From assembly GCF_017876545.1 (NCBI RefSeq), contig NZ_JAGIOD010000001.1, positions 3,076,406-3,140,405 of the forward strand: a stretch of 64,000 bases of DNA, written 5' to 3'. Below, one piece after another: positions 17,384 to 25,334 of this stretch (position 1 is the first letter of the stretch; each line of letters starts with the position of its first letter). Both the position numbers and the translations under genes were made by a program. The notes beneath the pieces are model-generated. The model worked only from the letters and a program-made list of their open reading frames with translations, was not told the origin of the DNA and did no database searches. The stretch is from Brachybacterium sacelli. Its GTDB lineage: Bacteria; Actinomycetota; Actinomycetes; Actinomycetales; Dermabacteraceae.

Positions 17384-19192
17384 ATGGCGGATCACGCCGA
17401 CACCCACGGTCCCAACACCGGGGACACTCCCCTGCCCGAAGACACCTCGCTGGACGCACCGGGAAGCGGTGACCTCGGATCCGGCACCGACGGCGGTGCG
17501 GCCGCGACAGCCACCTCGGCGGGCAAGGCGCTCGCTCAGCGTGGCGTCGAGGCGGGGGTGAAGAAGGCGACCGGGTCCGACGTTGCCGTCAGCGCCCTGC
17601 GGGGAGCGCAGAAGGCCCGTAGTGGCGACATGATCGGCGGTGCCCAAGACGTCGCTGCCTCCGGAGCCGGAGCACTCACCACCGCAGCCATCGCAGGCAC
17701 CGGAGCCGGAGCGCCCGTCGCGGGACTCGCCGGATCGGCCGTCACCACCATCTTCCAGACCAAGGCCTTCCGCTACCTCTTCGCCGGCATCGCAGCGCTC
17801 GTCGTCGTCACCTTGGTGCTGCAGACCGTGCTCATCTCCGGGGTCACTGCCGCGATCGTCAGCGCCGTCCTACCTTCCGTCAGCCAAGCAGCCATGCAGT
17901 CCGACACCTGCAACGACACGGGCAATCACGGTGGAGCGATCCCGGGTGACGTGGCCGGTGGGGACATCGAGGAGAAGGTGTGGAACTACCTCCGCGGCGC
18001 CGGGTACAGCGAAGAGCAGACCGCCGGGGTCATGGGGAACATCGAACGCGAGAGCAGCTTCAACCCGTTCATCGCCCAAGGCGAAGCGAGCACCCCGTCG
18101 ATCGGTTCCGGCTGGGGACTTGTGCAGTGGACTGGCAGCCGCCACGCCGAGATCCGCGACGCCGTGATCGACGAGCTCGGCACCGAGTACTACATCGCCG
18201 CACCCACCATGCAGCAGTTGCCCGCCACGATGTCCGAGGAGGACGTCGATGCGATGGTGCTGTTCCAACTGCGGTACATCATTGGAGAGCTCGAGGGCGT
18301 CGAGAAAGCGGCAGGTGACCATCTCGCCTCGACATTCACGGTCGAGGAGGCCACGCGATCGTTCGAAGCGAAGTACGAACGCTCCGGTGTCATGGCGATC
18401 GACGAACGCATCGCCAACGCCCAGACGTTCTACGACCAGTACTCCGGCACGGCTGCGCCTGACCCCGGCGGCACTGCGCACGTTCCGGCCTCAGACGAGT
18501 CCGCTGGCACCGTTCCAGCCGATGTCGCGGACGCCTCGAGGTCCGACTGCACCGGCTCGTCGATCACCCCGGGATCCGAGACCGGCTCCGTCACTCCATG
18601 CCCCAGCGGCACCCCCGGCTGCGTGAACATCGCCGCCCTGATCCAGCCATCCGCTTCTCTGTCCTGTCCGGACGGGACCGCAGACAACGGCACCACCACC
18701 GCCTACTACCAGGGGCAGGGCAAGCCGATCCGGCTGTGCGCCCTCGACGACGTCACCGACCTCAACGGCCGCCCGATCGTCATGAACGCGACCATCGCGC
18801 CTGAGTTCGTAGAGTTCTGGACCGATGCAGAAGCACAGGGGCTCGAGCTGACGATCACCTCCTCCTACCGGTCCCACGCCACGCAGCAGTCTCTGTACGC
18901 GAACTCTCCCGGCGGCGCTGCCCGCCCCGGATGGTCGAACCACGAGTTCGGGATGGCCTTCGACATCGGCAACTTCCCCGCCTCCTACTCGCGGCACAAC
19001 TGCGGACCCACCCAGACCCCCGAGGCTGCCTGCTCCTACCCAGGCACCGGCGCCGACCTGGAGCGATGGAAGAAACTCCGCGAGCTCGGCCTGAAGCACG
19101 GCATGTACATCCACGACGAAGAGTTCTGGCACATCGAGTTCATTCCCTCCGGGCTGCACCGCGACCGCAATATCGACGTCTACGAAGGATGA
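17384..19192 (+). CDS. Conjugation wall hydrolase: phage-tail lysozyme domain plus M15 (VanY-like) peptidase
   Basis: 602 aa. A Gly/Ala-rich N terminus leads to a membrane segment (about 128-165), so the rest faces outward. Residues about 188-330 match the phage-tail lysozyme family: EEKVWNYLRGAGYSEEQTAG, GNIERESSFNPF with the catalytic Glu, and GWGLVQWTG. After a linker with Ser/Thr and paired Cys, residues about 470-595 form an M15B D-Ala-D-Ala peptidase: SYRSHATQQ, SNHEFGMAFDIG (HxxxxxxD zinc site) and EFWHIEF. Such two-domain hydrolases open peptidoglycan for the transfer channel (VirB1-like). GAGGAGGT precedes the ATG. The stop overlaps the next gene's ATG (ATGA). Confidence 0.88.
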   Translation: MADHADTHGPNTGDTPLPEDTSLDAPGSGDLGSGTDGGAAATATSAGKALAQRGVEAGVKKATGSDVAVSALRGAQKARSGDMIGGAQDVAASGAGALTTAAIAGTGAGAPVAGLAGSAVTTIFQTKAFRYLFAGIAALVVVTLVLQTVLISGVTAAIVSAVLPSVSQAAMQSDTCNDTGNHGGAIPGDVAGGDIEEKVWNYLRGAGYSEEQTAGVMGNIERESSFNPFIAQGEASTPSIGSGWGLVQWTGSRHAEIRDAVIDELGTEYYIAAPTMQQLPATMSEEDVDAMVLFQLRYIIGELEGVEKAAGDHLASTFTVEEATRSFEAKYERSGVMAIDERIANAQTFYDQYSGTAAPDPGGTAHVPASDESAGTVPADVADASRSDCTGSSITPGSETGSVTPCPSGTPGCVNIAALIQPSASLSCPDGTADNGTTTAYYQGQGKPIRLCALDDVTDLNGRPIVMNATIAPEFVEFWTDAEAQGLELTITSSYRSHATQQSLYANSPGGAARPGWSNHEFGMAFDIGNFPASYSRHNCGPTQTPEAACSYPGTGADLERWKKLRELGLKHGMYIHDEEFWHIEFIPSGLHRDRNIDVYEG

Positions 19193-20187
19193 CCAGCATG
19201 GGCTCGAAGATGATCCAGGGATTCGTGATCGGGACGATCGTGCTGCTCGTCCTCACCGCAGCGTTCTGGCTAATCCCCAGGCCGGACCCGGAGACCGGAG
19301 AACCGTCGCAGGACGGGAGCACCGATGTCGCTGTGCTGCCCTCCGATGGCGGGTCAGATCAGCCGGTGGAGAGCGACGCACCGTCCCCGCCGACAGTCGA
19401 GGACACCTCAGAATCGGTGGGCGATCGGACCGAACCCGAACAGGTCGCACGCGCCTTCGTGATCACGTACCCGGGCGACATCCAGTCCCTCGCCGATCCG
19501 ACATTCCTCGCCTCCCTCGACAGGGTCGACGCGCCACTGCTTGAACAGGTCACCGACCTGAGCGTCGAGCAGGTCGATCACGCCTCTGGTGACATCTACG
19601 AGCGGTACGCCTTCACCGTCTCCGGCACCTACGAAGGGGTCGAGATGCAGGTTTATTCAATCGTCGTCGCACGCCCTACCGAGCCCGCCGAGGGTGGCGG
19701 CGCCGCGGACAACACCTTCGAGTACAAGGTCCACTCCTTCGACTGGTCCCCGGACATGCTGGGCGACGATGAGGATCCAGGGCCGGCCGCGAACCTGGTC
19801 TCCCCGCTCACGGCCCAGCAGCGCGGCGATCTGATGAGCGAGACCCGCACGAACGTGATCGCACAGGTACTGACCGTCGACCCCGAAGAGAGCGATGAGC
19901 AGCGCCAGGCACGACTGGACAAGATCATCGTCGAGCCCACGAGCGCGACCCCACCGATGTCACGAAGCGGCCGGTACGCCATGAGGACCGAGATCCACTC
20001 CCAGGTCTACGCCACTGAGCCCGGAGGCGCGATCATAATCAGCTACAACGGCTCCTGGGTGGACCCCTACGATGCTGAGTACCACGGCACCTGGGCGCTG
20101 ACGGCCACCATCGTGCGTGACGACAACGCCGAGCTCGTCGTCCAGAGCGTCGAGGAGACGCCCACAAGCGATGGCAACGACGAGTAG
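19189..20187 (+). CDS. TcpC/VirB8-like membrane-anchored transfer protein
   Basis: 332 aa from ATG 19189, which overlaps the hydrolase stop; the frame extends upstream to 18931 only inside that gene. A short cytosolic start (MTSMGSKM) precedes one membrane span (about residues 8-28, GFVIGTIVLLVLTAAFWLIP), an acidic Ser/Pro linker (about 30-80), and an extracellular part with an alpha+beta segment (RAFVITYPGD, IYERYAFTVSGTYEGVEM, MQVYSIVVARP). The single span followed by NTF2-like domains is the plan of TcpC/VirB8-type channel components in Gram-positive conjugation. The motif evidence is topology and context rather than residues, so the name is tentative. Last gene of the operon. Confidence 0.55.
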   Translation: MTSMGSKMIQGFVIGTIVLLVLTAAFWLIPRPDPETGEPSQDGSTDVAVLPSDGGSDQPVESDAPSPPTVEDTSESVGDRTEPEQVARAFVITYPGDIQSLADPTFLASLDRVDAPLLEQVTDLSVEQVDHASGDIYERYAFTVSGTYEGVEMQVYSIVVARPTEPAEGGGAADNTFEYKVHSFDWSPDMLGDDEDPGPAANLVSPLTAQQRGDLMSETRTNVIAQVLTVDPEESDEQRQARLDKIIVEPTSATPPMSRSGRYAMRTEIHSQVYATEPGGAIIISYNGSWVDPYDAEYHGTWALTATIVRDDNAELVVQSVEETPTSDGNDE

Positions 20188-20361
20188 CTGTCGTGTTCGA
20201 GACGGTGTTGCCGGGGCACAGCAAGCAAGTCAGGATCTCCCAACACTCGGGGTCAATCTCGGCAGGAGGTTCTTGAGCCCGAGAGCGGGCAGCCAAAGGG
20301 TCGCGGCATTGATGCCTGCCGGCGCTCGCTAGGACGCGGACGTCGCTGGCCCTCTACGCAC

Positions 20362-21450
20362 TCACGCCAACGCTACGGCCCCCTCGATGAAGGCGCGGCG
20401 TATGCCTTCCCTACCGCTTCCCCGCAGCCCCAGGGCGTCGATGTTGCGACCCTCGGCCATGAAGTCCCGATCACACAGGGCCGAGGCCAGCACGGTCAGG
20501 GAACGGTTGATCGGGGCGTCCACGCCGACCTCGTCGGCCAGAGCCAGCCACGGGACCATACCGAAGGGGACGTCCTCGGTGAAGTAGCGGTGGGTCAGCG
20601 AGTCGGGCTCGGGGAAGGCTTGCCGACCGTACGCCTGGATGATGCGCTCCTGGGTGGTGCCCTCGGTGACGCCGTAGGCGGTCTCCAAGGTTTGCCAGAA
20701 GGTCTTGGACTCCACGCCCAGCGCGTGGCTGATCGCCATCCGCTCGGCTTCCATCTTGTCGATGACCGCAGCGATGCGGGGAGTGACCAGGCTGTGCAGC
20801 GGATGCTGGGCCTGGTCCTCCACGGTCTTGATGTTCAGGACCGACGGGGGCAGGTGGTAGATCGGGTTGTGGTTACTCAGTCCAACGGTGAGCGCATCGG
20901 GGCCGGGTACGTAGCGTCCCCCGAAGTAGGTGTTCAAGTGCTCCACGCACCGATCAGTGAAGGAGGCGGGCACCGAGGCGATCTCCACGGAGTGCTTGAT
21001 CGCTCCGATGTAGACCGTCGTCTCCCCGCTCTTCCGGCAGGTGTACAAGCTGGTGGGCGTCTCCGCGACGTAGCTCGGAGAGCGGCTCTGCTCGGCGAAC
21101 TGGTGCAGCAGCCGCACCCCGCTGCCCAGCGCGCCGGGCTGGAAGAGGATCATCTGCTCGGGGTGGGCGACCGCAGCAAGTTGCTGGCCGATGTATTCGT
21201 GGGCGAAAGCTGGGGCGACGATGACGATCGTGTCCGCTCCATCGACAGCCTCGGCGATGTCGGAGGTGAGCAGGCGCGGGGTGCCTTTGCCCTCGACCTC
21301 GCCGGTGAGCTCGATCCCGCCGCTCTTCTCGACGTCGACCAGTGGGTCGCCGAAGCGGTCGTAGAGCCTGACGTCATGGCCGCTGAGCGACATATGGCCG
21401 GCGATGGCGAGTCCGACGTTGCCGGCTCCGAGAACTGCGATTTTTCCCAT
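20362..21450 (-). CDS. NAD/NADP octopine/nopaline dehydrogenase family protein
   Basis: 362 aa from ATG 21450 with AAAGGAA as ribosome site; frames beginning further up lack homology. The N terminus KIAVLGAGNVGLAIAGHMSL is a Rossmann GxGxxG dinucleotide site, followed by DVRLYDRF. The C-terminal half begins with the family block GLSNHNPIYHLPPSVLN (about residues 190-206) containing the catalytic His of opine dehydrogenases. These enzymes reversibly condense an amino acid with a 2-oxo acid, or oxidise the resulting opine. The AbgT transporter lies 80 nt upstream on the same strand and a GntR regulator diverges from it, so uptake and breakdown of an opine-like or N-substituted amino acid is plausible. 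Confidence 0.87.
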   Translation of the reverse strand: MGKIAVLGAGNVGLAIAGHMSLSGHDVRLYDRFGDPLVDVEKSGGIELTGEVEGKGTPRLLTSDIAEAVDGADTIVIVAPAFAHEYIGQQLAAVAHPEQMILFQPGALGSGVRLLHQFAEQSRSPSYVAETPTSLYTCRKSGETTVYIGAIKHSVEIASVPASFTDRCVEHLNTYFGGRYVPGPDALTVGLSNHNPIYHLPPSVLNIKTVEDQAQHPLHSLVTPRIAAVIDKMEAERMAISHALGVESKTFWQTLETAYGVTEGTTQERIIQAYGRQAFPEPDSLTHRYFTEDVPFGMVPWLALADEVGVDAPINRSLTVLASALCDRDFMAEGRNIDALGLRGSGREGIRRAFIEGAVALA

Positions 21451-21530
21451 GGGGGGGTTCCTTTCGATGCAGGTGAGCGAGCAGGTGCCGTCGGCTCTGA
21501 GCTCGCAGGGAATTGGGGTCGGTGCGGCGC

Positions 21531-23084
21531 TCAAATGCCCAGCGGGATGCCGAGCACGATCCATGCCACGAAGAACACGATCCACACGGCTCCAGCGCCC
21601 AGCGCGAGCGGCACGGTCATCGAGGCGAGCGTCCCGATGCCTGCCGAGGGGATGTACTTCTTGAGCAGCGAGAGCACCCACAGGAAGTACGGATTGAGCG
21701 GGTTAATGGGGTTGGTAATGCAGTCGCCGATGCGCACCGCGGTCTGAGTGACCTCTGGGATGACGCCGACGCTGAACAGCATCGGGACCAGGATCAGACC
21801 GGTCAGCGAGTACATCGCGATCCCGCCGAGGGTGAATACGTTCATGATCGCGACGATGACCACCAGCAGAGCCAGCAGCAGCGGGATGGGGAGGTTGATC
21901 GCCTGGAGCAGGGTCGCGCCCCACACGGCGAGGATCCCGGCGATGTTGGTCCACTGGAAGTAGGCGACGAACTGAGAGATGAAGAAGAACAGAGCGATCA
22001 CCGGACCCAGCTCCTTGACGCCATGGGCCATGAGGTTGCCGGTCTCGTTCTGGACAGACCCGACCGATCCCGACAGCTTTCCGTACACCAGGCCCGCTGC
22101 CAGGAACGCGAAAGCGGTGATGAGGGCAATCCCGGACATCACGGGGGAGCCCTCGAGGCCGCCGTCCTCCGCTCGCAGCGGTGAGTTCGAGGGGATCATC
22201 GCCAGCAGCACCACGACGACTATGCCCACCAGCGTGGTGGTCGCCCAGCGGCTGGCCCGCTTCTTCCGAGCGCTTTCCTCGGCCGAGGTCTCCCCGAAGG
22301 TCTTGACGTCGTCGGGCACCTCGGTCACCGGGCCCAGGATCGCGACCCGCTTCTCCAGGACCGTCTCGCACAGGATCGTGAACACCAGCGCCATCACGAC
22401 CGAGGAGGCCGCGGTGAAGAAGATGGTCGAGACCGGGGTGACCGTGTAGCCGGCCTGGACGGTCTGGGCGGCGGCGGTGGTCACGCCGGCGAACATGGCA
22501 TCCGAGGGGGTGATGAAGGGTGCCGCGTTGTAGGCGGCACCGGCGGAGACGAAGGCGAGCACCATGCCGGTGACCGGGTTGCGGCCGATCAGGTAGAAGG
22601 CGGTCGCTCCAATGGGGGCCATCACCACGTACGCGGCGTCGGAGGCCACGTGCGCGACCATGGCGGAAAAGGAGACCGCGAAGGTGACCATCTTCTTCGG
22701 GACGCGCTGGACGATACCGACCAGCAGGTTCTGCAGATACCCGGTCTGGGTGGCGACCGAGACGCCCATCATGATCACGAGCACCGTGCCGAAGGGCCCG
22801 AAGAGCATGAAGTTCTCGAGGCCGTCGTCGAGGGCCATCCGCACGCCTTCGGCCGACAGCAGGTTCTGCACCGATAACGACTCGCCGGAGTTCGTGTTGA
22901 CCGAGACGCCCAGGGCGGACATCACCGCACTTGCCACCGTCAACACCACGATCAGGCAGACGAACAGCGCCACCGGGTGCGGGATCTTGTTGCCCACGAC
23001 CTCGATGGCGCGCAGGAAGCTCTGCAGTGCCCGGTCGAAGCCGTTGGAGGTCAGCGACGGCGTCGTCGCCTTCGTGCTTGTCAT
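21531..23084 (-). CDS. AbgT-family transporter
   Basis: 517 aa with about a dozen hydrophobic segments. It begins RAIEVVGNKIPHPVALFVCL and continues with GPFGTVLVIMMGVSVATQTG, AHVASDAAYVVMAPIGATAF and GAAYNAAPFITPSDAMFAGV, blocks typical of AbgT (p-aminobenzoyl-glutamate / antimetabolite) transporters. The C-terminal IGDCITNPINPLNPYFLWVL is also characteristic. It acts in the cytoplasmic membrane, probably driven by the proton gradient. AGGAG lies about 9 nt upstream of ATG 23084. It is the first gene of a two-gene unit with the opine dehydrogenase and faces the GntR gene, so the substrate may be an acylated or conjugated amino acid rather than p-aminobenzoyl-glutamate itself. Confidence 0.9.
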   Translation of the reverse strand: MTSTKATTPSLTSNGFDRALQSFLRAIEVVGNKIPHPVALFVCLIVVLTVASAVMSALGVSVNTNSGESLSVQNLLSAEGVRMALDDGLENFMLFGPFGTVLVIMMGVSVATQTGYLQNLLVGIVQRVPKKMVTFAVSFSAMVAHVASDAAYVVMAPIGATAFYLIGRNPVTGMVLAFVSAGAAYNAAPFITPSDAMFAGVTTAAAQTVQAGYTVTPVSTIFFTAASSVVMALVFTILCETVLEKRVAILGPVTEVPDDVKTFGETSAEESARKKRASRWATTTLVGIVVVVLLAMIPSNSPLRAEDGGLEGSPVMSGIALITAFAFLAAGLVYGKLSGSVGSVQNETGNLMAHGVKELGPVIALFFFISQFVAYFQWTNIAGILAVWGATLLQAINLPIPLLLALLVVIVAIMNVFTLGGIAMYSLTGLILVPMLFSVGVIPEVTQTAVRIGDCITNPINPLNPYFLWVLSLLKKYIPSAGIGTLASMTVPLALGAGAVWIVFFVAWIVLGIPLGI

Positions 23085-23199
23085 GGGGAGGTCTCCTCAG
23101 GGCCGTACCAGCACTGCTTCGTGCGGCGCAGGACCAATTGGGGTGGCACCGAGCTCGTCAGCTCTCCGGGAAGCTGAGATCACAGGCATCACGCGAGAT

Positions 23200-23236
23200 A
23201 TTTCTGAGAAATCTACTGTGGATCTGTGAGGTACAG
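23200..23236. promoter_or_regulatory. Candidate operators between abgT-like and gntR-like genes
   Basis: ATTTCTGAGAAAT (23200-23212) is a perfect 13-bp palindrome, and CTGTGAGGTACAG (23224-23236) has perfect 4-bp CTGT/ACAG arms, immediately followed by TACAG. Both lie in the 225-bp divergent promoter region, the expected place for GntR binding. Seen as palindromes; binding is inferred. Confidence 0.5.
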
Positions 23237-23309
23237 TACAGTCGGCGCTCGAGATGTCAAGCCCGGCTGAGCGCAGAGTAGCCTCCATTAGCTGCCTGAA
23301 AGGGGAATC

Positions 23310-23966
23310 GTGAATCAGGCAAACAGGTCACTCGCCTCACAGGCGTACGCCGCGCTCAAGCGCGACATCATCCGGTGCGAGATCCCGCCCGGAGAGCTGA
23401 TCCTCGAGGCTTGGCTAGCCGAGCGTTACGGGATGAGCAAAACCCCGATCCGCCAGGCGATCGGCCGGTTGGAGACGGAGGGGCTGGTCTCCGTCGTCCC
23501 CCGCAAAGGAACGTTCGTCAAGGCAGTCAGCGATGCCGACGTGCGGGACAACTTCAACCTGAGACTCCTGCTCGAGCCCGAGGCCGCGGCCATCGCATCG
23601 AAGCGAGCCACGGGAGAGGACATCATCCGACTCGAGGAGCTGGCGAACCTGACCATGCACGGCCTGGAGGACCCGCGGGAGAAACACGAGGTCAATCGGA
23701 TTTTCCACACAGCCATCGCTGAGGCCGCGCATGTGCGGCTCCTCGAGGTCATGGTGGGCACGCTGCATGAAGAGAACGAGCGGTATCTCAACTACAAGAT
23801 GTTCGTCGGGCAGAAGTCCGAGAAGATTACCAACCACCTGAACATCGTCGAGCTGATCAAGAACGGCTCCGAGGAAGAGATCCGAGAGAACGTCGCCTCC
23901 GGTATCACCAAGGCCAGACAGTGGATCCTCGACGCGATGACCGAGGAATTACGCGGAGGCTACTGA
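23310..23966 (+). CDS. GntR-family regulator, FCD (FadR) subgroup
   Basis: 218 aa with GTG start at 23310 preceded by AAAGGGG. The N-terminal winged helix (about residues 8-70) reads AYAALKRDIIRCEIPPGELI, YGMSKTPIRQAIGRLETEGL and VSVVPRKGTFV, the standard GntR layout. The C-terminal all-helical FCD domain (about 80-210) has NFNLRLLLEPEAAA, NRIFHTAIAEAAH and NHLNIVELIKNGSEEEI, whose Asp/His residues usually bind a metal and a carboxylate effector. It diverges from the AbgT-opine dehydrogenase unit and very likely controls it in response to an organic acid or amino-acid derivative. Confidence 0.9.
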   Translation: MNQANRSLASQAYAALKRDIIRCEIPPGELILEAWLAERYGMSKTPIRQAIGRLETEGLVSVVPRKGTFVKAVSDADVRDNFNLRLLLEPEAAAIASKRATGEDIIRLEELANLTMHGLEDPREKHEVNRIFHTAIAEAAHVRLLEVMVGTLHEENERYLNYKMFVGQKSEKITNHLNIVELIKNGSEEEIRENVASGITKARQWILDAMTEELRGGY

Positions 23967-24164
23967 CGAGGATCCTGGCGAGATCCTCCCTGCTACGCGC
24001 GCTCGCCCTCCCCGGACGTGCACTTGTATCGCTCTGTCTTCACGCGAGTCCCCGACGTGCGGACACTCCGTCTGGACACCATCCTGTGACGCCCCGCCTC
24101 ATTTCCGAAGCACCCGATACTTTCACGTAGCACTCACGGGCCTCTCAACGATGCACACCCACGA

Positions 24165-24635
24165 TCAGAGCCCAGCTCCGGGCCGCCATTCGATTCGTGG
24201 CGACTCTCCTTCGGGGAAATAGCGGCGGCGTCGCCACTGCAGTCGCAGGATGTATATCCGCGTCGGTACCGCTCCGGACTTGCGGCTGTTGTGGAACGGA
24301 CAAAGCGCCTGCTGGTTGCTCCTCGCCGTCCAGCCGCCGCGCGACCAGGGGAAGATGTGGTCACCCTGCGTGGGGGTGTTCGTACAACGGTGCCAAAGGA
24401 TCGACTTGTGCTCGCACCTGAGCCCTGCGCGCTCGAACGCGGCCCGACGCTCGGCCACGGTGAAGCCACGGCGGGGATCCCTTGAGGTGCAGGCTCCGCC
24501 GGCCGGGGACGCCAGCACCACACAAACGAGCAGCGAGACGGCGATAGGCGCCAGCAGCCAGGGGTGCTGGCCGATCACGCCGAGGACGGCCTCGAGCACC
24601 TGCAGGGCGCCGCTGAGCACCGATGCCTCCGTCAT
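24165..24635 (-). CDS. Membrane-anchored HNH endonuclease-domain protein
   Basis: 156 aa from ATG 24635 (AGAGGA 10 nt upstream); a start at 24683 is possible. A hydrophobic segment (about residues 14-43, VLGVIGQHPWLLAPIAVSLL) is followed by an HNH domain: RCEHKSILWHRC, QGDHIFPWSRGG with the metal-binding Asp-His, NQQALCPFHNSRK with Asn and C-x2-H. The zinc Cys and HNH residues look complete. The membrane anchor is unusual for an HNH nuclease and could place it at the transfer channel. It is the third minus-strand gene after dnaE and ssb, 90 nt beyond ssb, so it is probably co-expressed with the replication genes. Confidence 0.75.
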   Translation of the reverse strand: MTEASVLSGALQVLEAVLGVIGQHPWLLAPIAVSLLVCVVLASPAGGACTSRDPRRGFTVAERRAAFERAGLRCEHKSILWHRCTNTPTQGDHIFPWSRGGWTARSNQQALCPFHNSRKSGAVPTRIYILRLQWRRRRYFPEGESPRIEWRPGAGL

Positions 24636-24725
24636 GACGTCCAATCCTCTTCTCGCTCGACGTGAGGCGGGCCGTCGACTCATCCGCGATGGGATGCGTC
24701 GACGGCCCGCCGTAACCGCGTAGGG

Positions 24726-25190
24726 TCAGAAGTCGAAGTCGTCGTCCGAGCCTGCGTCGTCGGCGCCGGCCTTGACGGAGGCGCTGGCCTTCGCCTTTGG
24801 CTTCGAGGAGGAGCGGTTGCCGTTGCCCTTGCGGCGGGTGGCCGTGGTCGTGGCGAACTTGTTCGAGGGCCCGGCCTCCTCGACGATCAGCTCGAGGGTC
24901 GAGCGCTCGTTGCCCTCCTTGTCGGTGAAGTCGTTCTGCTTGAGCTTGCCGACGAGGATCACGCGATCGCCCTTCGAGTGGGACTCGGCGAAATTCTCGC
25001 CGGACTCACGCCAGTAGGAAGCCCGCACGAACGTCGGCTCCCCATCCACCCACTCCTCGGACTCTCTGTCGAAGATCCGGTCGTTGTGCGCGACGGAGAA
25101 CGAGGCGACCGGGATGTTCTTCTTGGTGTGGCGCAGCTCGGGGTCGGCCGTCAGCTGACCGACGACCGTGACGATGTTGTCCAGAGCCAT
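24726..25190 (-). CDS. ssb: Single-stranded DNA-binding protein
   Basis: 154 aa from ATG 25190, chosen because the OB fold starts there (ALDNIVTVVGQLTADPELRH) and GAGGAGAG lies upstream. Residues 1-110 form the SSB fold (VASFSVAHNDR, VRASYWRESGENFAE, GDRVILVGKLKQ). The linker is Lys/Ser-rich and the tail ends in DDAGSDDDFDF, an acidic tip like the protein-docking tip of SSB although it lacks the usual Pro-Phe ending. It should coat single-stranded element DNA during transfer or replication. Downstream of the element-borne polymerase gene; a CGCCCACTGG box lies 97 nt upstream. Confidence 0.93.
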   Translation of the reverse strand: MALDNIVTVVGQLTADPELRHTKKNIPVASFSVAHNDRIFDRESEEWVDGEPTFVRASYWRESGENFAESHSKGDRVILVGKLKQNDFTDKEGNERSTLELIVEEAGPSNKFATTTATRRKGNGNRSSSKPKAKASASVKAGADDAGSDDDFDF

Positions 25191-25286
25191 GTGAACTCTC
25201 CTCTTTGGTATGCGTGACATCGCTGATGCTCTGCCACATGGCTGCAACCCCTCGGGGGCCGCGGCGGGACGATCCCGCACACCGCA

Positions 25287-25296
25287 CCAGTGGGCG
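25287..25296 (-). promoter_or_regulatory. CGCCCACTGG leader element of ssb
   Basis: On the minus strand CGCCCACTGG is followed by TGCGGTGTGCGGGATCGTCC, where GCGGGATCGTCCCGC forms a hairpin, about 97 nt before the ssb ATG. Same box and orientation relative to the gene as the other leaders. Confidence 0.55.
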
Positions 25297-25334
25297 AAGC
25301 CAACACCTCACAGGACGTGCCAGGGCGACGCCCT

